From Streptomyces sp. NBC_00370 (GTDB taxonomy: Bacteria; Actinomycetota; Actinomycetes; Streptomycetales; Streptomycetaceae): a stretch of 64,000 nucleotides of DNA. The notes below the pieces were generated by a model, which was given only the letters and a program-made list of their open reading frames with translations, did not search any database and was not told the origin of the DNA. Shown in pieces: positions 44,323-53,371 of this stretch (positions are counted from its first letter, which is position 1; every line of letters starts with the position of its first letter). The DNA is taken from the NCBI RefSeq assembly GCF_036084755.1, contig NZ_CP107968.1, forward strand, positions 7,634,001 through 7,698,000, in the 5' to 3' direction. The position numbers were made by a program, and so were the translations under genes.

Positions 44323-45888
44323 GTGACGAGATCGCTCAACCGGCGGCGGTTCATCGCACTGGCCGGCGCGACCACAGGACTCACCGCACTCGCGGGCGTC
44401 GTGCCCCCCGCGGCGCTCGCCGCACCGCACACCGGGCCGCAGGGTCACACCGATGTGCCGGCCCGCAGGATCGGCGTCTACCACTGGGACCGGCAGCCGG
44501 GCCAGATCGGCGACTTCGCCGAATGGATCAACAGCCCGGTCCACTACGCCGAGGACTTCCTGCTCAGGGACAGCTGGGCGTCCCTCGCCGGGGCGGAACG
44601 GCTGTCGTACTGGCAGGACACGCCATGGGCGGACCGTATGGTGTGGGCCGCCTACCCGTTCCCCGACGGGCAGGGCGACCTGGCCCAGGCCGCCGCCGGA
44701 ACGTACAACACCCACTACGCCGAGCTGGCCGCCAACCTCGTCCAGGCCGGGATGGGCAACGCGGTCCTCCGCTTCGGCCACGAGTTCAACGGCAACTGGT
44801 ACCCCTGGTCGCCCCTGAACCATCCCGACGGGGTGCGGGCGGGGGAGCGTGACTTCGCCGCCGCGTTCCGGCAGTTCGTCACCGCCGTCCGGACGGTGCA
44901 CGGCGGGCACTTCACCTTCGTCTGGAACCCCGTCCCCGGACAGTCGGGTGTCGATCTCGCCGCCTGCTATCCCGGCGACCCCTACGTCGACCTCGTCGGC
45001 ATCGACATCTACGACCAGGACTGGAACGTCTACAGCCCGACCGTCCCGCCGACGGCGCAACTGCGCGAACAGGCCTGGCAGGACCTGCGCACCGACCCCA
45101 ACTGGGGCATCGACAGGATCCAGCGGCTCGCCGCCGACCACGGCAAGCGACTCGCCGTGCCCGAATGGGGCGTCTGGCAGCAGAACGCCGGGCACGGCGG
45201 CAACGACAACGCGTACTTCATCCGGCAGATGTACGACTGGCTGAACGCCAACGACGTCGCCTGGAACGTGTACTTCAACGTGTACGCCAGCGACGGCAAC
45301 CACGACCTGTACGACACCTACCTCTTTCCCGAGGCGTCCGCCGAGTTCCAGCGGCTCTGGAACCCGTCCGGCCGGCTGCCCCGCCCACGGCGCGTGACGT
45401 CGGGCACCGTCCACCCGTCGGGTGCGGCGGGACCCACCGCCTTTCCGCCCGGCACCGTCGCACGGGAAGCGCACAACGGCACGTTCACCCAGCCGGCCGG
45501 CACCAGGGCCCGGCCGTACGGGAATCCCTGGGCGAAGGACCGGATGCTCGCCTCGCTCATCCGCTCGGGCGCGCCCGTCGCACCCGCCGTGTCGTACTCC
45601 GGCGTGCCGGCCGCCGCCTCCCTCATGCTGCGCTACCAGACACCGGTCAACGGCGACATCTACCTGTCCCTCTACATCGACGGCACGAAGGCCGTGGCCC
45701 ACGTCGAACTGCCCGCCGCCGACCGCACCTTGCCCACCGAGTACGCCATGGTGACCGTCCCGGTGGACATTCCGGCCGGTGCGACCGTCACCGTCCAGAT
45801 CGACCCGGACGACGACCGGACGGTCTCCGCCGGCATCTGGGAGTACGTGAACCTGGACACCGTCGGCTTCTGTCCCCGCCGCTTCTGA
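44323..45888 (+). CDS. Tat-exported glycoside hydrolase, GH26-like, copy 2 with C-terminal beta domain
   Basis: The 521-residue protein starts at GTG 44323 (AAAGGA upstream) with Tat signal NRRRFIALAGATTGLTALAG. The barrel has RFGHEFNGNWYPW (acid/base Glu 154) and AVPEWGVW (nucleophile Glu 281), GH26-like as in the preceding enzyme. After a Pro-rich linker at about 365-390, a beta-rich domain (about 400-521; YSGVPAAASLMLRYQTPVNGDIYLSLYIDG) may bind carbohydrate. Two diverged GH26-like enzymes side by side suggest endo-acting enzymes with different preferences. Confidence 0.8.
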   Translation: MTRSLNRRRFIALAGATTGLTALAGVVPPAALAAPHTGPQGHTDVPARRIGVYHWDRQPGQIGDFAEWINSPVHYAEDFLLRDSWASLAGAERLSYWQDTPWADRMVWAAYPFPDGQGDLAQAAAGTYNTHYAELAANLVQAGMGNAVLRFGHEFNGNWYPWSPLNHPDGVRAGERDFAAAFRQFVTAVRTVHGGHFTFVWNPVPGQSGVDLAACYPGDPYVDLVGIDIYDQDWNVYSPTVPPTAQLREQAWQDLRTDPNWGIDRIQRLAADHGKRLAVPEWGVWQQNAGHGGNDNAYFIRQMYDWLNANDVAWNVYFNVYASDGNHDLYDTYLFPEASAEFQRLWNPSGRLPRPRRVTSGTVHPSGAAGPTAFPPGTVAREAHNGTFTQPAGTRARPYGNPWAKDRMLASLIRSGAPVAPAVSYSGVPAAASLMLRYQTPVNGDIYLSLYIDGTKAVAHVELPAADRTLPTEYAMVTVPVDIPAGATVTVQIDPDDDRTVSAGIWEYVNLDTVGFCPRRF

Positions 45889-45920
45889 CCCGCGCGTCCC
45901 GACGATCGGAAGGGGCCACC

Positions 45921-48068
45921 GTGCACCTGTTCTCCGTCCCCTGCGGCGACATGACCGCGCGCTACGACCACGACGAGGCCACCGGCACCGTCGGCTTCAC
46001 CCTGGCCCCCGCCACCGTTCCCCTCGACGCCGCCACCGGCCTCGCCGCACCCGCCGACGAGCGGCCGCCCGAGGCCGGCACGGCGCCACTGGTGCAGCTC
46101 TCGGTCACCGGCGACCGCTCGGTGCACCAGTGGTCCGAGGGCGTCACCCTGCGCGACCGCTCCACGACCCGTGAACTCGCCCTGACCGGGCACCATAGGG
46201 ACGTCCACGCGGGCACCACGACCGCGACCGTACAACTCGCCACCCCGGACGGGATACGCGCCACGCATGTGCTGCGCTGGCGCGAGGGGGAGCCCTGTGT
46301 CGAGATCGAGACCAGCGTGGTCAACGGCACCGACCGTCCGCTCACCCTGCAACTCCTCAGCAGCTTCAGCCTGGACGGTGTCGCCGCCGTCGGTCCCGGA
46401 CGGGACGACCCCGGCGACACCGTCGTCCACCGGCTGCGCAGCGGCTGGTCGAGCGAGGGACAGCTGGTCAGCCAGACGCTGCGGGAGCTGCATCTGGAGG
46501 GCTGGCCACGTGTGGCGCTGGGCGTCGAACGGTTCGGCCAGCTCGGCACCATGCCGGTACGCGGCTTCGCCCCCAGCGTCGTCGTCGAGGACCGCGCGAC
46601 GGGCACCGTACGGGGCGCGCAGCTGTGCTGGCCGGGATCCTGGCAGATCGAGCTGTTCCGGCACTGGGGCGCGCTGTCCGTCGCCGGAGGGCTGGCCGAC
46701 GGCGACTTCGGACACTGGCGCAAGGCTCTCGCCCCCGGCGACAGCTTCACGGCGCCGCGCGCCTGGCTGACCGCTACGGCCGCGGTGACCAGGAAGAACA
46801 CGCACAACACTACGTCGGCCGCCGACAGCTGCTATCAGCGACTGGTCGCGATGCAGGACGCTCACAGCCCGCACGACCGCGCCGCCGAACGCGAACTCCC
46901 CGCGCAGGTCAATGAGTTCGCCACCACCTGGGGCCGGCCCACCCACGACCGGCTGGTGGCCATGGCCGAGCGGCTGGCAGGCACCTGCGTCAAATATCTC
47001 GTGGCCGACGCCGGTTGGTACGACGGCGGCCACGGCGACTGGACGAAGATCAAGCAGTCGGCCTTCCCCGACGGGCTCGCCGCCACGGCGAAGGCGGTAC
47101 GCGACCACGGTCTGGTGCTCGGGCTTTGGGTCGAGGCCGAGACCTGCGACGAGGAGTCCACCGCCTTCTCGCTCACCGAGCACCTCCTCCACCGCGACGG
47201 TGTCCCCGTCACCGCGGGACGCCGCCGCTTCTGGGACCTGCGCCGGCCCGAGACGGCTGAGCTGCTGCTCGGCCGGATCGCCACGCTCGTCACGGACCAC
47301 GGCATCGGCTATCTGAAGATCGACTACAACGAGCCGCTCGGCGCGGGCTGCGACGGCGCCGAGTCCGTCGGCGAGGGGCTGCGCCAACAGGTCGCCGCCG
47401 CCCTCGACTTCTATGCCCGGCTGCGCGAGCGCCTGCCGGACGTGGTGATCGAGCACTGCGCGTCCGGCGGCCACCGCCTGGAGCCCGCCACGATGTCCGT
47501 CAGCGATGTGACCTCCTTCTCCGACGCGATGGAGGGCGACCACCTGCCCATCGTCGCCGCGGACACCAACCGGCTGGTGCCCGGCGCCCGTTCACTCGTC
47601 TGGGCCGTCCCACGCACCGGCGACAGCGACGCCACGCTCGTCTACAAGCTGGCTTCAGGGCTGCTCGGCAGACTCTGTCTGTCCGGCGACTTCCTCGAAC
47701 TCGGCCCGGGACAATGGCAGTTGGTGGCCGACACACTCGACCTGTACGAGCGGGCGCGCCCCGCGCTCGCGTCGGGCCGCTGGCACCGCTACGGCCCGCC
47801 CGTCTCCGGCTACCGCCATCCGGAAGGGTGGCAGGCGCTCGTCCGGCCGACCCCGGAAGGCGACGGCGTACTCGCGGTGCTGCACGCCTTCGGCAGTCCG
47901 CCGACCACCCCGGTCCGGGTGCCCCTGCCACCGGGCCCCGCCTTCACGCTGGACGCCGCAGTCGCCTCGGGCCCGCCCCCCGATCTGCACGACGGAGCCC
48001 TGTACTGGCTACCGCCGGCCCCCTTCACCGCGACCGCCTGCCGGCTCGTCCGTCCCGCGCGCGGCTGA
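45921..48068 (+). CDS. GH36 alpha-galactosidase
   Basis: The 715-residue protein has no signal peptide, so it acts in the cytoplasm. An N-terminal beta-supersandwich (about 1-300) precedes a TIM barrel with LVADAGWYDGG, GLVLGLWVEAE, YLKIDYNEPLG (nucleophile Asp 468), EHCASGGHR, and SFSDAMEGDH (acid/base Asp 534), the conserved GH36 positions. GH36 removes alpha-galactose from raffinose-type sugars and galactomannan oligosaccharides. GGAAGGGG precedes GTG 45921. It would process imported oligosaccharides from the GH26 enzymes. Confidence 0.85.
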   Translation: MHLFSVPCGDMTARYDHDEATGTVGFTLAPATVPLDAATGLAAPADERPPEAGTAPLVQLSVTGDRSVHQWSEGVTLRDRSTTRELALTGHHRDVHAGTTTATVQLATPDGIRATHVLRWREGEPCVEIETSVVNGTDRPLTLQLLSSFSLDGVAAVGPGRDDPGDTVVHRLRSGWSSEGQLVSQTLRELHLEGWPRVALGVERFGQLGTMPVRGFAPSVVVEDRATGTVRGAQLCWPGSWQIELFRHWGALSVAGGLADGDFGHWRKALAPGDSFTAPRAWLTATAAVTRKNTHNTTSAADSCYQRLVAMQDAHSPHDRAAERELPAQVNEFATTWGRPTHDRLVAMAERLAGTCVKYLVADAGWYDGGHGDWTKIKQSAFPDGLAATAKAVRDHGLVLGLWVEAETCDEESTAFSLTEHLLHRDGVPVTAGRRRFWDLRRPETAELLLGRIATLVTDHGIGYLKIDYNEPLGAGCDGAESVGEGLRQQVAAALDFYARLRERLPDVVIEHCASGGHRLEPATMSVSDVTSFSDAMEGDHLPIVAADTNRLVPGARSLVWAVPRTGDSDATLVYKLASGLLGRLCLSGDFLELGPGQWQLVADTLDLYERARPALASGRWHRYGPPVSGYRHPEGWQALVRPTPEGDGVLAVLHAFGSPPTTPVRVPLPPGPAFTLDAAVASGPPPDLHDGALYWLPPAPFTATACRLVRPARG

Positions 48069-48094
48069 GCCTGTCCGTCCGTCCGGCCCAGGGA

Positions 48095-48123
48095 TTGACA
48101 GTGGTCAGTCATTAGAAGAAACT
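48095..48123 (+). promoter_or_regulatory. promoter of the GH3 gene
   Basis: TTGACA (48095-48100) is clear; the -10 box is weak, best GAAACT (48118-48123) after 17 bp. Its start of transcription falls on the palindrome at 48129. Confidence 0.45.
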
Positions 48124-48128
48124 CCCGA

Positions 48129-48140
48129 GAGAGCGCTCTC
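48129..48140. promoter_or_regulatory. LacI/CebR-type operator at the GH3 promoter
   Basis: GAGAGCGCTCTC is a perfect 12-bp palindrome resembling the TGGGAGCGCTCCCA class of actinobacterial LacI operators (CebR). Its sequence differs from the TGATATTGCGCAATATCA site at 39248, so a second repressor may act here. Confidence 0.55.
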
Positions 48141-48148
48141 CGACATTT

Positions 48149-48176
48149 CTCCGGACCGTGGGAACAGGGTCCGGAG
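48149..48176. terminator. hairpin in the GH3 leader / end of the sugar operon
   Basis: CTCCGGACC and GGTCCGGAG form a 9-bp perfect stem with a 10-nt loop. It lies downstream of the operator, so it may terminate the GH36 transcript or structure the long GH3 leader. Confidence 0.45.
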
Positions 48177-48289
48177 CCACCCACGGCTGCCCGTGACGCC
48201 GTTGTCGAGCGCCCGTGCGGGATCGCGGGGTCAGGTCTCGGCGACGGTCTCACGGGCGGTCAGGCATCACACCGCCCATGGAGATGCAC

Positions 48290-51200
48290 ATGAGCCGCTT
48301 GTCCCTGTTACTCCGCTCCGTCCGGCGCCGCAGACCGCTGGTCGCGATGGCCCTCGCCATGGCCCTCGCGACCGGCGGCGCCGTCGGCACCACCGCCGGT
48401 ACGGCCCAGGCCGCCGACACCCTTCTCTCGCAAGGCAGGACCGCCACCGCCTCGTCCACGGAGAACGCCGGCACCCCGGCCTCCGCCGCCGTGGACGGCG
48501 ACGCGGGCACCCGCTGGTCCAGCGCCGCCGCCGATCCGCAGTGGATCCAGGTCGACCTCGGCGCCACCGCCGACATCTCGTCCGTCACCCTCAACTGGGA
48601 AGCCGCCTACGGCAAGGCGTTCAAGATCCAGGTGTCCGGCAACGGCACCGACTGGACCGACATCTACACCACCACGACAGGCCCCGGCGGCAAACAGACG
48701 CTGACCGCGCGCGGTTCCGGGCGCTACGTCCGGCTGTACGCCACCGCGCGCGGCACCGGATACAGCTACTCCCTCTGGGAGTTCCAGGTCTACGGCTCCG
48801 GCGGCAGCGGCCCGTCCGCCGGCGACTGCGGTACGGCCGACGCCGCCCTCAACCACCCAGCGACCGCGTCCTCGGCGGAGAACGCCGGCACCCCGGCCTC
48901 CGCCGCCGTGGACGGCGACGCGGGCACCCGCTGGTCCAGCGCGCCCGGCGACCCGCAGTGGATCCAGGTCGACCTCGGCGCCACCGCCACCGTCTGCGAG
49001 GTCGTCCTCAACTGGGAAGCCGCGTACGCCACAAGCTTCCAGATCCAGGTCTCCGACAACGGCACGACCTGGACGCCGGTGTACACCACGACCACCGGGG
49101 CCGGCGGCAAGCAGACCCTCGCCGTGAGCGGCTCGGGCCGCTACGTCCGCGTCAACGGCACCGCGCGCGCCACCGCTTACGGCTACTCGCTCTGGGACTT
49201 CACCGTCCACACCACAGGACCCGGCAGCGGACCCGGCGGTGACGACGGCGACTTCTCGGGATCCGTCATCTCCGCGTACAAGCAGGTCTCCGCTTCCTCG
49301 TCCGAGGGCGGCAACGCGCCGGCGGCGGCGCTCGACGGCAGGACCAACACCCGCTGGTCCAGCGAGGTCAGTGACAACCAGTGGCTCCAGGTCGACCTCG
49401 GCGGCAAGGGCACCATCAGCGGCATCGTGCTCAACTGGGAGACCGCGTACGGCACCGGGTACCACATCGACGTGTCCGACGACGGTACCAACTGGACGCC
49501 CATCTACACCACCACCACGGGCAAGGGCGGCATCGAGAGACTGCCGGTCACCGGACAGGGCCGGTACGTACGGTTCAACGGCACGGCGCGGGCCAGCGCC
49601 TACGGCTACTCCCTGTGGGAGTTCCAGGTCTACGGCACGGTCGACACCTCCACCGCCACCCCGCCGCTGCTCTCGGCGCCCACCAAGGCACCGGCCACGC
49701 TCAACCAGTTCGCGCTGTCCGCACCGGCGGACAAGGCGATGGTGACCAACACCCGCAGGCCCGCGCTGTCCTGGGCGGCCGTCGGCGGCGCCGCCCACTA
49801 CGAGGTGTGGCTCAACATCAGCCGCACCGACTACGACTTCGCCGCCTCGGGCAAGCTGCTCGACCTCTACACCAAGGTCGCCGAACCCACCGGCACCAGC
49901 TACACGCCGACCTGGGACATCACCGACCGCTGGACCTACAAGTGGTTCGTCGTCGCGGTGAGCGGCTCCGGCACCAAGACCACCTCCAACATCCGCACCT
50001 TCAGCGTCTATCTGCCCGATGTGGAGAAGACGGACGACGGCGTCGGCATCGTCAACGGCGCGCGTGACCTGAACAAGAACGGCACCATCGAGCCGTACGA
50101 GGACTGGCGGCAGCCGGTCGCCACCCGGGTCGACGATCTCCTCGGCAGAATGACGCTGGAGGAGAAGGCGTACCAGATGTTCTACAACGTCCAGACGTTC
50201 CCGCAGTCCGGCTGGCACTTCGGCCCCGCGCAGCCGGCCGACCTGCACAAGATCCTGCTGTCGACGGCGGCCACCCGGCTCGGTATCCCGCCCGTCTCCG
50301 CGGGTGACACGACCGCCGGCTACCAGACGACCTATCCGCTGCAGAGCGCGCTGGCAGCCGGCAAGGACTACCCGCTCGACTACCAACTCGGCGACATGCA
50401 GCGCAAGGAGGAGCTGGAGGTCGGCGCGCGGGGCACGCTCTCGCCGCTCGCCGAGGTCGGTACGAAGGTGATCTACCCCCGTATCCAGGAGGGCGGCGGT
50501 GAGAACGCCGACGTCGCCGCGGCCCAGCTCCGGGCCCTGGTCGCCGGCCTTCAGGGTGGTCCCGAGCTGAACCCCGGCTCCGTACTCGCCACGGTCAAGC
50601 ACTGGCCCGGCGAAGGGGCGGGCGGCGAGGCCGGCATCGTCTACGACGGGGTGAGCATCAAGTACCACATGATCCCGTTCCGCGCGGCGATGGAGGCGGG
50701 CGCCGTCAACATCATGCCGGGCTACGCGGGCAGTTCGTTCCTCGACCCGGGCGGCCCCGGCGCGGGCGACAGCGCGAAGATCCTCGCGTACCTGCGGCAG
50801 AACCTCGGCTACACCGGTCTGATCACCACGGACTGGCTGCCGCCGGGCAACTGGATCAACGCGGCCAACGCGGGGTCCGACGTGATGGGCGGAGCCGACC
50901 CGGGCGCGGCGGACTTCACCATGGCGAGCTTCGAGTCGCAGGTGCCGCTCGCCAGGATCAATGACGCGGTGACCCGGATCCTCACGCTCAAGTTTCAACT
51001 GGGCGTCTTCGAGCACCCGTACGGCGACCCGGTGAACGGTCCCTACCGCTTCCATCAGCCGAGCTACACGGCGCTCGCCAACCAGGCGTCCCGCGAGTCC
51101 AACACGCTCCTGAAGAACAACGGCGTGCTGCCGGTCAAGCTCAACGCCGGCGACAACATCGTCGTCGCGGGACCGAGGGCGACCGACGGCGCTTCCTGCT

Positions 51201-51814
51201 GCATCTGGTCGAGCTACTTCCACCAGGAGTACGGCTCGCTGACCACACTGGACGCCATCAAGGCCAGAGCGGCCAAAGCGGGCGTCAACGTCTACCAGGA
51301 CACCGGGCCCGCGCCGAAACTGGCCGTGGTCGCGGTGGGGGAGCCGTCCTACACCCACGCCACCTCGTGGCTCAACACCCAGCCGTATCTGCCCGCCGAC
51401 CAGCTCGCCCTGATCAAGAACTTCAAGGCCCAGGGCATTCCGGTGGTGGTCGTGCTGACGTTGCCGAGACCCATCGTCATGAGCGACTGGAACGACCTGG
51501 CGGACGCCATTGTGGTCACCTACCGCGGCGGTGAGGAGGTCGGCCCTGCGACGGCCGGCCTGCTCTTCGGCGACTACACCCCACGGGGCAAGCTGCCGTG
51601 GCAGATGCCCAGAAGCGTCGACCAGGTGCTCAAGCCCGGCGGCGCCGACACCCAGGCGGATGCCAACGAGAGCTGGGACCTGCCGTACGACCTCGGGGCG
51701 ACAGCCGCCGAACGCGCCGATATCCGCGCCAAGATCGACGCGGGTCAGACCGTTCCGACGACGTACGGGAACCCGCTCTACCCGTACGGCGCGGGACTGA
51801 CCTCCTGGAACTAG
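48290..51814 (+). CDS. secreted GH3 beta-glycosidase with three F5/8-type (CBM32) modules
   Basis: The 1174-residue protein has a signal peptide (ends AGTAQAA), three discoidin/CBM32 modules (about 45-168, 185-308 and 325-449), a fibronectin-like domain (about 475-572), then a GH3 catalytic region. In the latter, VKHWPGEGAGG is the substrate-binding KHx segment and GLITTDW holds the nucleophile Asp 848; a C-terminal alpha/beta domain follows (about 905-1174). GGAG before ATG 48290 decides the start among three ATGs. Substrate: beta-glucoside or mannoside, inferred from the locus. The binding modules suggest attachment to galactosylated or cell-bound glycan. Confidence 0.85.
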   Translation: MSRLSLLLRSVRRRRPLVAMALAMALATGGAVGTTAGTAQAADTLLSQGRTATASSTENAGTPASAAVDGDAGTRWSSAAADPQWIQVDLGATADISSVTLNWEAAYGKAFKIQVSGNGTDWTDIYTTTTGPGGKQTLTARGSGRYVRLYATARGTGYSYSLWEFQVYGSGGSGPSAGDCGTADAALNHPATASSAENAGTPASAAVDGDAGTRWSSAPGDPQWIQVDLGATATVCEVVLNWEAAYATSFQIQVSDNGTTWTPVYTTTTGAGGKQTLAVSGSGRYVRVNGTARATAYGYSLWDFTVHTTGPGSGPGGDDGDFSGSVISAYKQVSASSSEGGNAPAAALDGRTNTRWSSEVSDNQWLQVDLGGKGTISGIVLNWETAYGTGYHIDVSDDGTNWTPIYTTTTGKGGIERLPVTGQGRYVRFNGTARASAYGYSLWEFQVYGTVDTSTATPPLLSAPTKAPATLNQFALSAPADKAMVTNTRRPALSWAAVGGAAHYEVWLNISRTDYDFAASGKLLDLYTKVAEPTGTSYTPTWDITDRWTYKWFVVAVSGSGTKTTSNIRTFSVYLPDVEKTDDGVGIVNGARDLNKNGTIEPYEDWRQPVATRVDDLLGRMTLEEKAYQMFYNVQTFPQSGWHFGPAQPADLHKILLSTAATRLGIPPVSAGDTTAGYQTTYPLQSALAAGKDYPLDYQLGDMQRKEELEVGARGTLSPLAEVGTKVIYPRIQEGGGENADVAAAQLRALVAGLQGGPELNPGSVLATVKHWPGEGAGGEAGIVYDGVSIKYHMIPFRAAMEAGAVNIMPGYAGSSFLDPGGPGAGDSAKILAYLRQNLGYTGLITTDWLPPGNWINAANAGSDVMGGADPGAADFTMASFESQVPLARINDAVTRILTLKFQLGVFEHPYGDPVNGPYRFHQPSYTALANQASRESNTLLKNNGVLPVKLNAGDNIVVAGPRATDGASCCIWSSYFHQEYGSLTTLDAIKARAAKAGVNVYQDTGPAPKLAVVAVGEPSYTHATSWLNTQPYLPADQLALIKNFKAQGIPVVVVLTLPRPIVMSDWNDLADAIVVTYRGGEEVGPATAGLLFGDYTPRGKLPWQMPRSVDQVLKPGGADTQADANESWDLPYDLGATAAERADIRAKIDAGQTVPTTYGNPLYPYGAGLTSWN
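48461..48942 (+). repeat. near-identical duplicated segments in CBM32 modules 1 and 2
   Basis: 48461-48525 and 48878-48942 are the same over 65 bp, and the similarity continues past both. The third module is more different. This points to a recent duplication or gene conversion within the gene. Confidence 0.85.
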
Positions 51815-51847
51815 CCCCGGAGAGGACATCAGTTGGTCCGCACGGGC

Positions 51848-52555
51848 CTACGGCGTCCGGTACGCGCCGCGTGCGCGCGTACCGGACGCCGGTCCGTCGG
51901 CGGCGGTGGCGAGTACGGCCGCCTGGATGCGCCGTTCGACACCGAGCTTCGCCAGCAGCCGGGAGACGTTGTTCTTGACGGTCTTCGCGGAGAGATAAAG
52001 CTGTTTGCCTATCTGCGCGTTGGTGAGTCCTTCGCCGATCAGCCCCAGGATCTCCCGCTCCCTCGGGGTGAGTTCGGCGAGCACGGCGAACTCGGACTGC
52101 GCGGGTCCCGCTTCGCCGCGAATGCTGCTCATCAGCCGGGCGGTGGTCGCCGGATCGAGCATCGACCGGCCCGAAGCGACGGTGCGTACGGCCGTGACCA
52201 GGTCGGAGCCCCTGATCTCCTTCAGTACGTATCCGGCGGCACCCGCCATGATCGCGTCCAGCAGCGCATCGTCGTCGTCGAACGACGTCAGCATGAGACA
52301 CACCAGCTCCGGCACCAGGGAGCGCAGCTCCCGGCAGACCGTGATCCCGTTCCCGTCCGGCAGCCGCACGTCAAGTACGGCCACGTCGGGGCGGAGCGCG
52401 GGCCCCCTGGCCAGGGCCTGCTCCCTGCTGCCCGCCTCGCCCACGACCTCGATACCGGGCTCGGCGCCGAGCAGGTCACGTACGCCGCGCCGGACGACCT
52501 CATGATCGTCGAGCAGGAACACCCGGATGGGATCCTGCGGTGCGTCTGTTGTCAT
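51848..52555 (-). CDS. NarL/LuxR-type response regulator (DevR/OsdR-like)
   Basis: The 235-residue regulator has an N-terminal receiver with phospho-acceptor Asp 62 in DVAVLDVRLPDGNG, conserved LTSFDDDDALLDAIMAGAAGYVLKEIRGSDL, and a C-terminal LuxR helix-turn-helix LTPREREILGLIGEGLTNAQIGKQLYLSAKTVKNNVSRLLAKLGVERR. The receiver resembles DevR/DosR of mycobacteria and OsdR of Streptomyces, regulators of hypoxia and dormancy. It lies downstream of a DoxX gene and a DevS-like kinase on the same strand, so it is likely to be the partner of that kinase. Confidence 0.9.
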   Translation of the reverse strand: MTTDAPQDPIRVFLLDDHEVVRRGVRDLLGAEPGIEVVGEAGSREQALARGPALRPDVAVLDVRLPDGNGITVCRELRSLVPELVCLMLTSFDDDDALLDAIMAGAAGYVLKEIRGSDLVTAVRTVASGRSMLDPATTARLMSSIRGEAGPAQSEFAVLAELTPREREILGLIGEGLTNAQIGKQLYLSAKTVKNNVSRLLAKLGVERRIQAAVLATAADGPASGTRARGAYRTP

Positions 52556-52591
52556 GGCCGTCCTTCGCGGTGATGGGGAGTACTGCGGGAA

Positions 52592-52616
52592 CCGCCGGTC
52601 CGTGAAGGACCGGCGG
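52592..52616. terminator. hairpin between DoxX and response-regulator genes
   Basis: CCGCCGGTCC and GGACCGGCGG form a perfect 10-bp stem with a 5-nt loop, 4 bp after the DoxX stop on the minus strand. With no T-run it may be a partial terminator or an mRNA stability element that sets different levels for the two genes. Confidence 0.55.
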
Positions 52617-52620
52617 CCGT

Positions 52621-53244
52621 TCAGACCAGCCAGCGGCTGTTGTCGCGTACGAAGGGGAGCTCCTGCCAGACCTTGCCGAGCCCCCAGGTGCGGCCCGCCG
52701 CGGCGACCGCGAGAACGATCATGACAGCGGCGAACATGACGTGATAGTCGACAAGGGGATTGGACGACATGCTGGGTGACCCGTCCGCCAGGTGCTTGGC
52801 CGGGGGCCACTCCGCCGCCCACATGAGCGCCATCATCACAGTCCCGGCGACGGCGGTGACCCGCAGCGCGACACCGGACGTGAGGGCGACCCCGAGGCCG
52901 AGCATGCCCAGCATGAACAGCCAGTCCGCCCAGGGCTGGCCGGCCCACGCGTGGAAGGCCGACTGGAGCGGTCCGGCCGAAACCCCGCCGAGGAAGCCCT
53001 TGGTGGGCGAGCCTCCGTTGATCCAGGCCCCGGCCGACGGCGTCGCGTAACCCCAGCCGAAGAGCTTGTCGAAGAACGCCCAGAGGAAGACGAAGCCGAG
53101 CAGGATGCGGGCGCCGGCGGCGGTACGGGCGAGCGCCCACGACATGGCCTGCGGCCGGTCGGCGGCGATCGCCGGGTCCGCCGTGTGCTTGCGCGACGAC
53201 GGGAGGCGCAATCCGGTGGGCCGGGGGCTTTCGTGAACTGCCAT
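52621..53244 (-). CDS. DoxX-like membrane protein
   Basis: The 207-residue protein has four to five hydrophobic segments: GARILLGFVFLWAFFDKLFGW, WLFMLGMLGLGVALTSGVALRVTAVAGTVMMALMWAAEW and VMFAAVMIVLAVAAAGRTW. It has the DoxX-type features FFDKLFGWGY and the gly-rich second segment. DoxX proteins take part in thiosulfate:quinone oxidation in archaea and redox homeostasis in mycobacteria. The start ATG 53244 gives a 45-residue cytoplasmic N-terminus. It sits between the DevS-like kinase and the DevR-like regulator genes, suggesting a redox role linked to that system. Confidence 0.8.
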   Translation of the reverse strand: MAVHESPRPTGLRLPSSRKHTADPAIAADRPQAMSWALARTAAGARILLGFVFLWAFFDKLFGWGYATPSAGAWINGGSPTKGFLGGVSAGPLQSAFHAWAGQPWADWLFMLGMLGLGVALTSGVALRVTAVAGTVMMALMWAAEWPPAKHLADGSPSMSSNPLVDYHVMFAAVMIVLAVAAAGRTWGLGKVWQELPFVRDNSRWLV

Positions 53245-53371
53245 GGGATACATCCCTTTCAGGGCTGGCGTGCTGCGGTGAGTTCGGGTTCGTGTCCTCA
53301 ATCTCCTCCGGCACCCGCGCCGGCGCATCGGCTCTTCGGCTCCGACCGCAGGGCCGAACGGCCCTGTTCGG

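Noticed and set aside
48308..51829. 1173-codon minus-strand frame opposite the GH3 gene
   Set aside because: Perfect shadow of a gene with clear domains; apparent repeats in it are reflections of the CBM32 modules.
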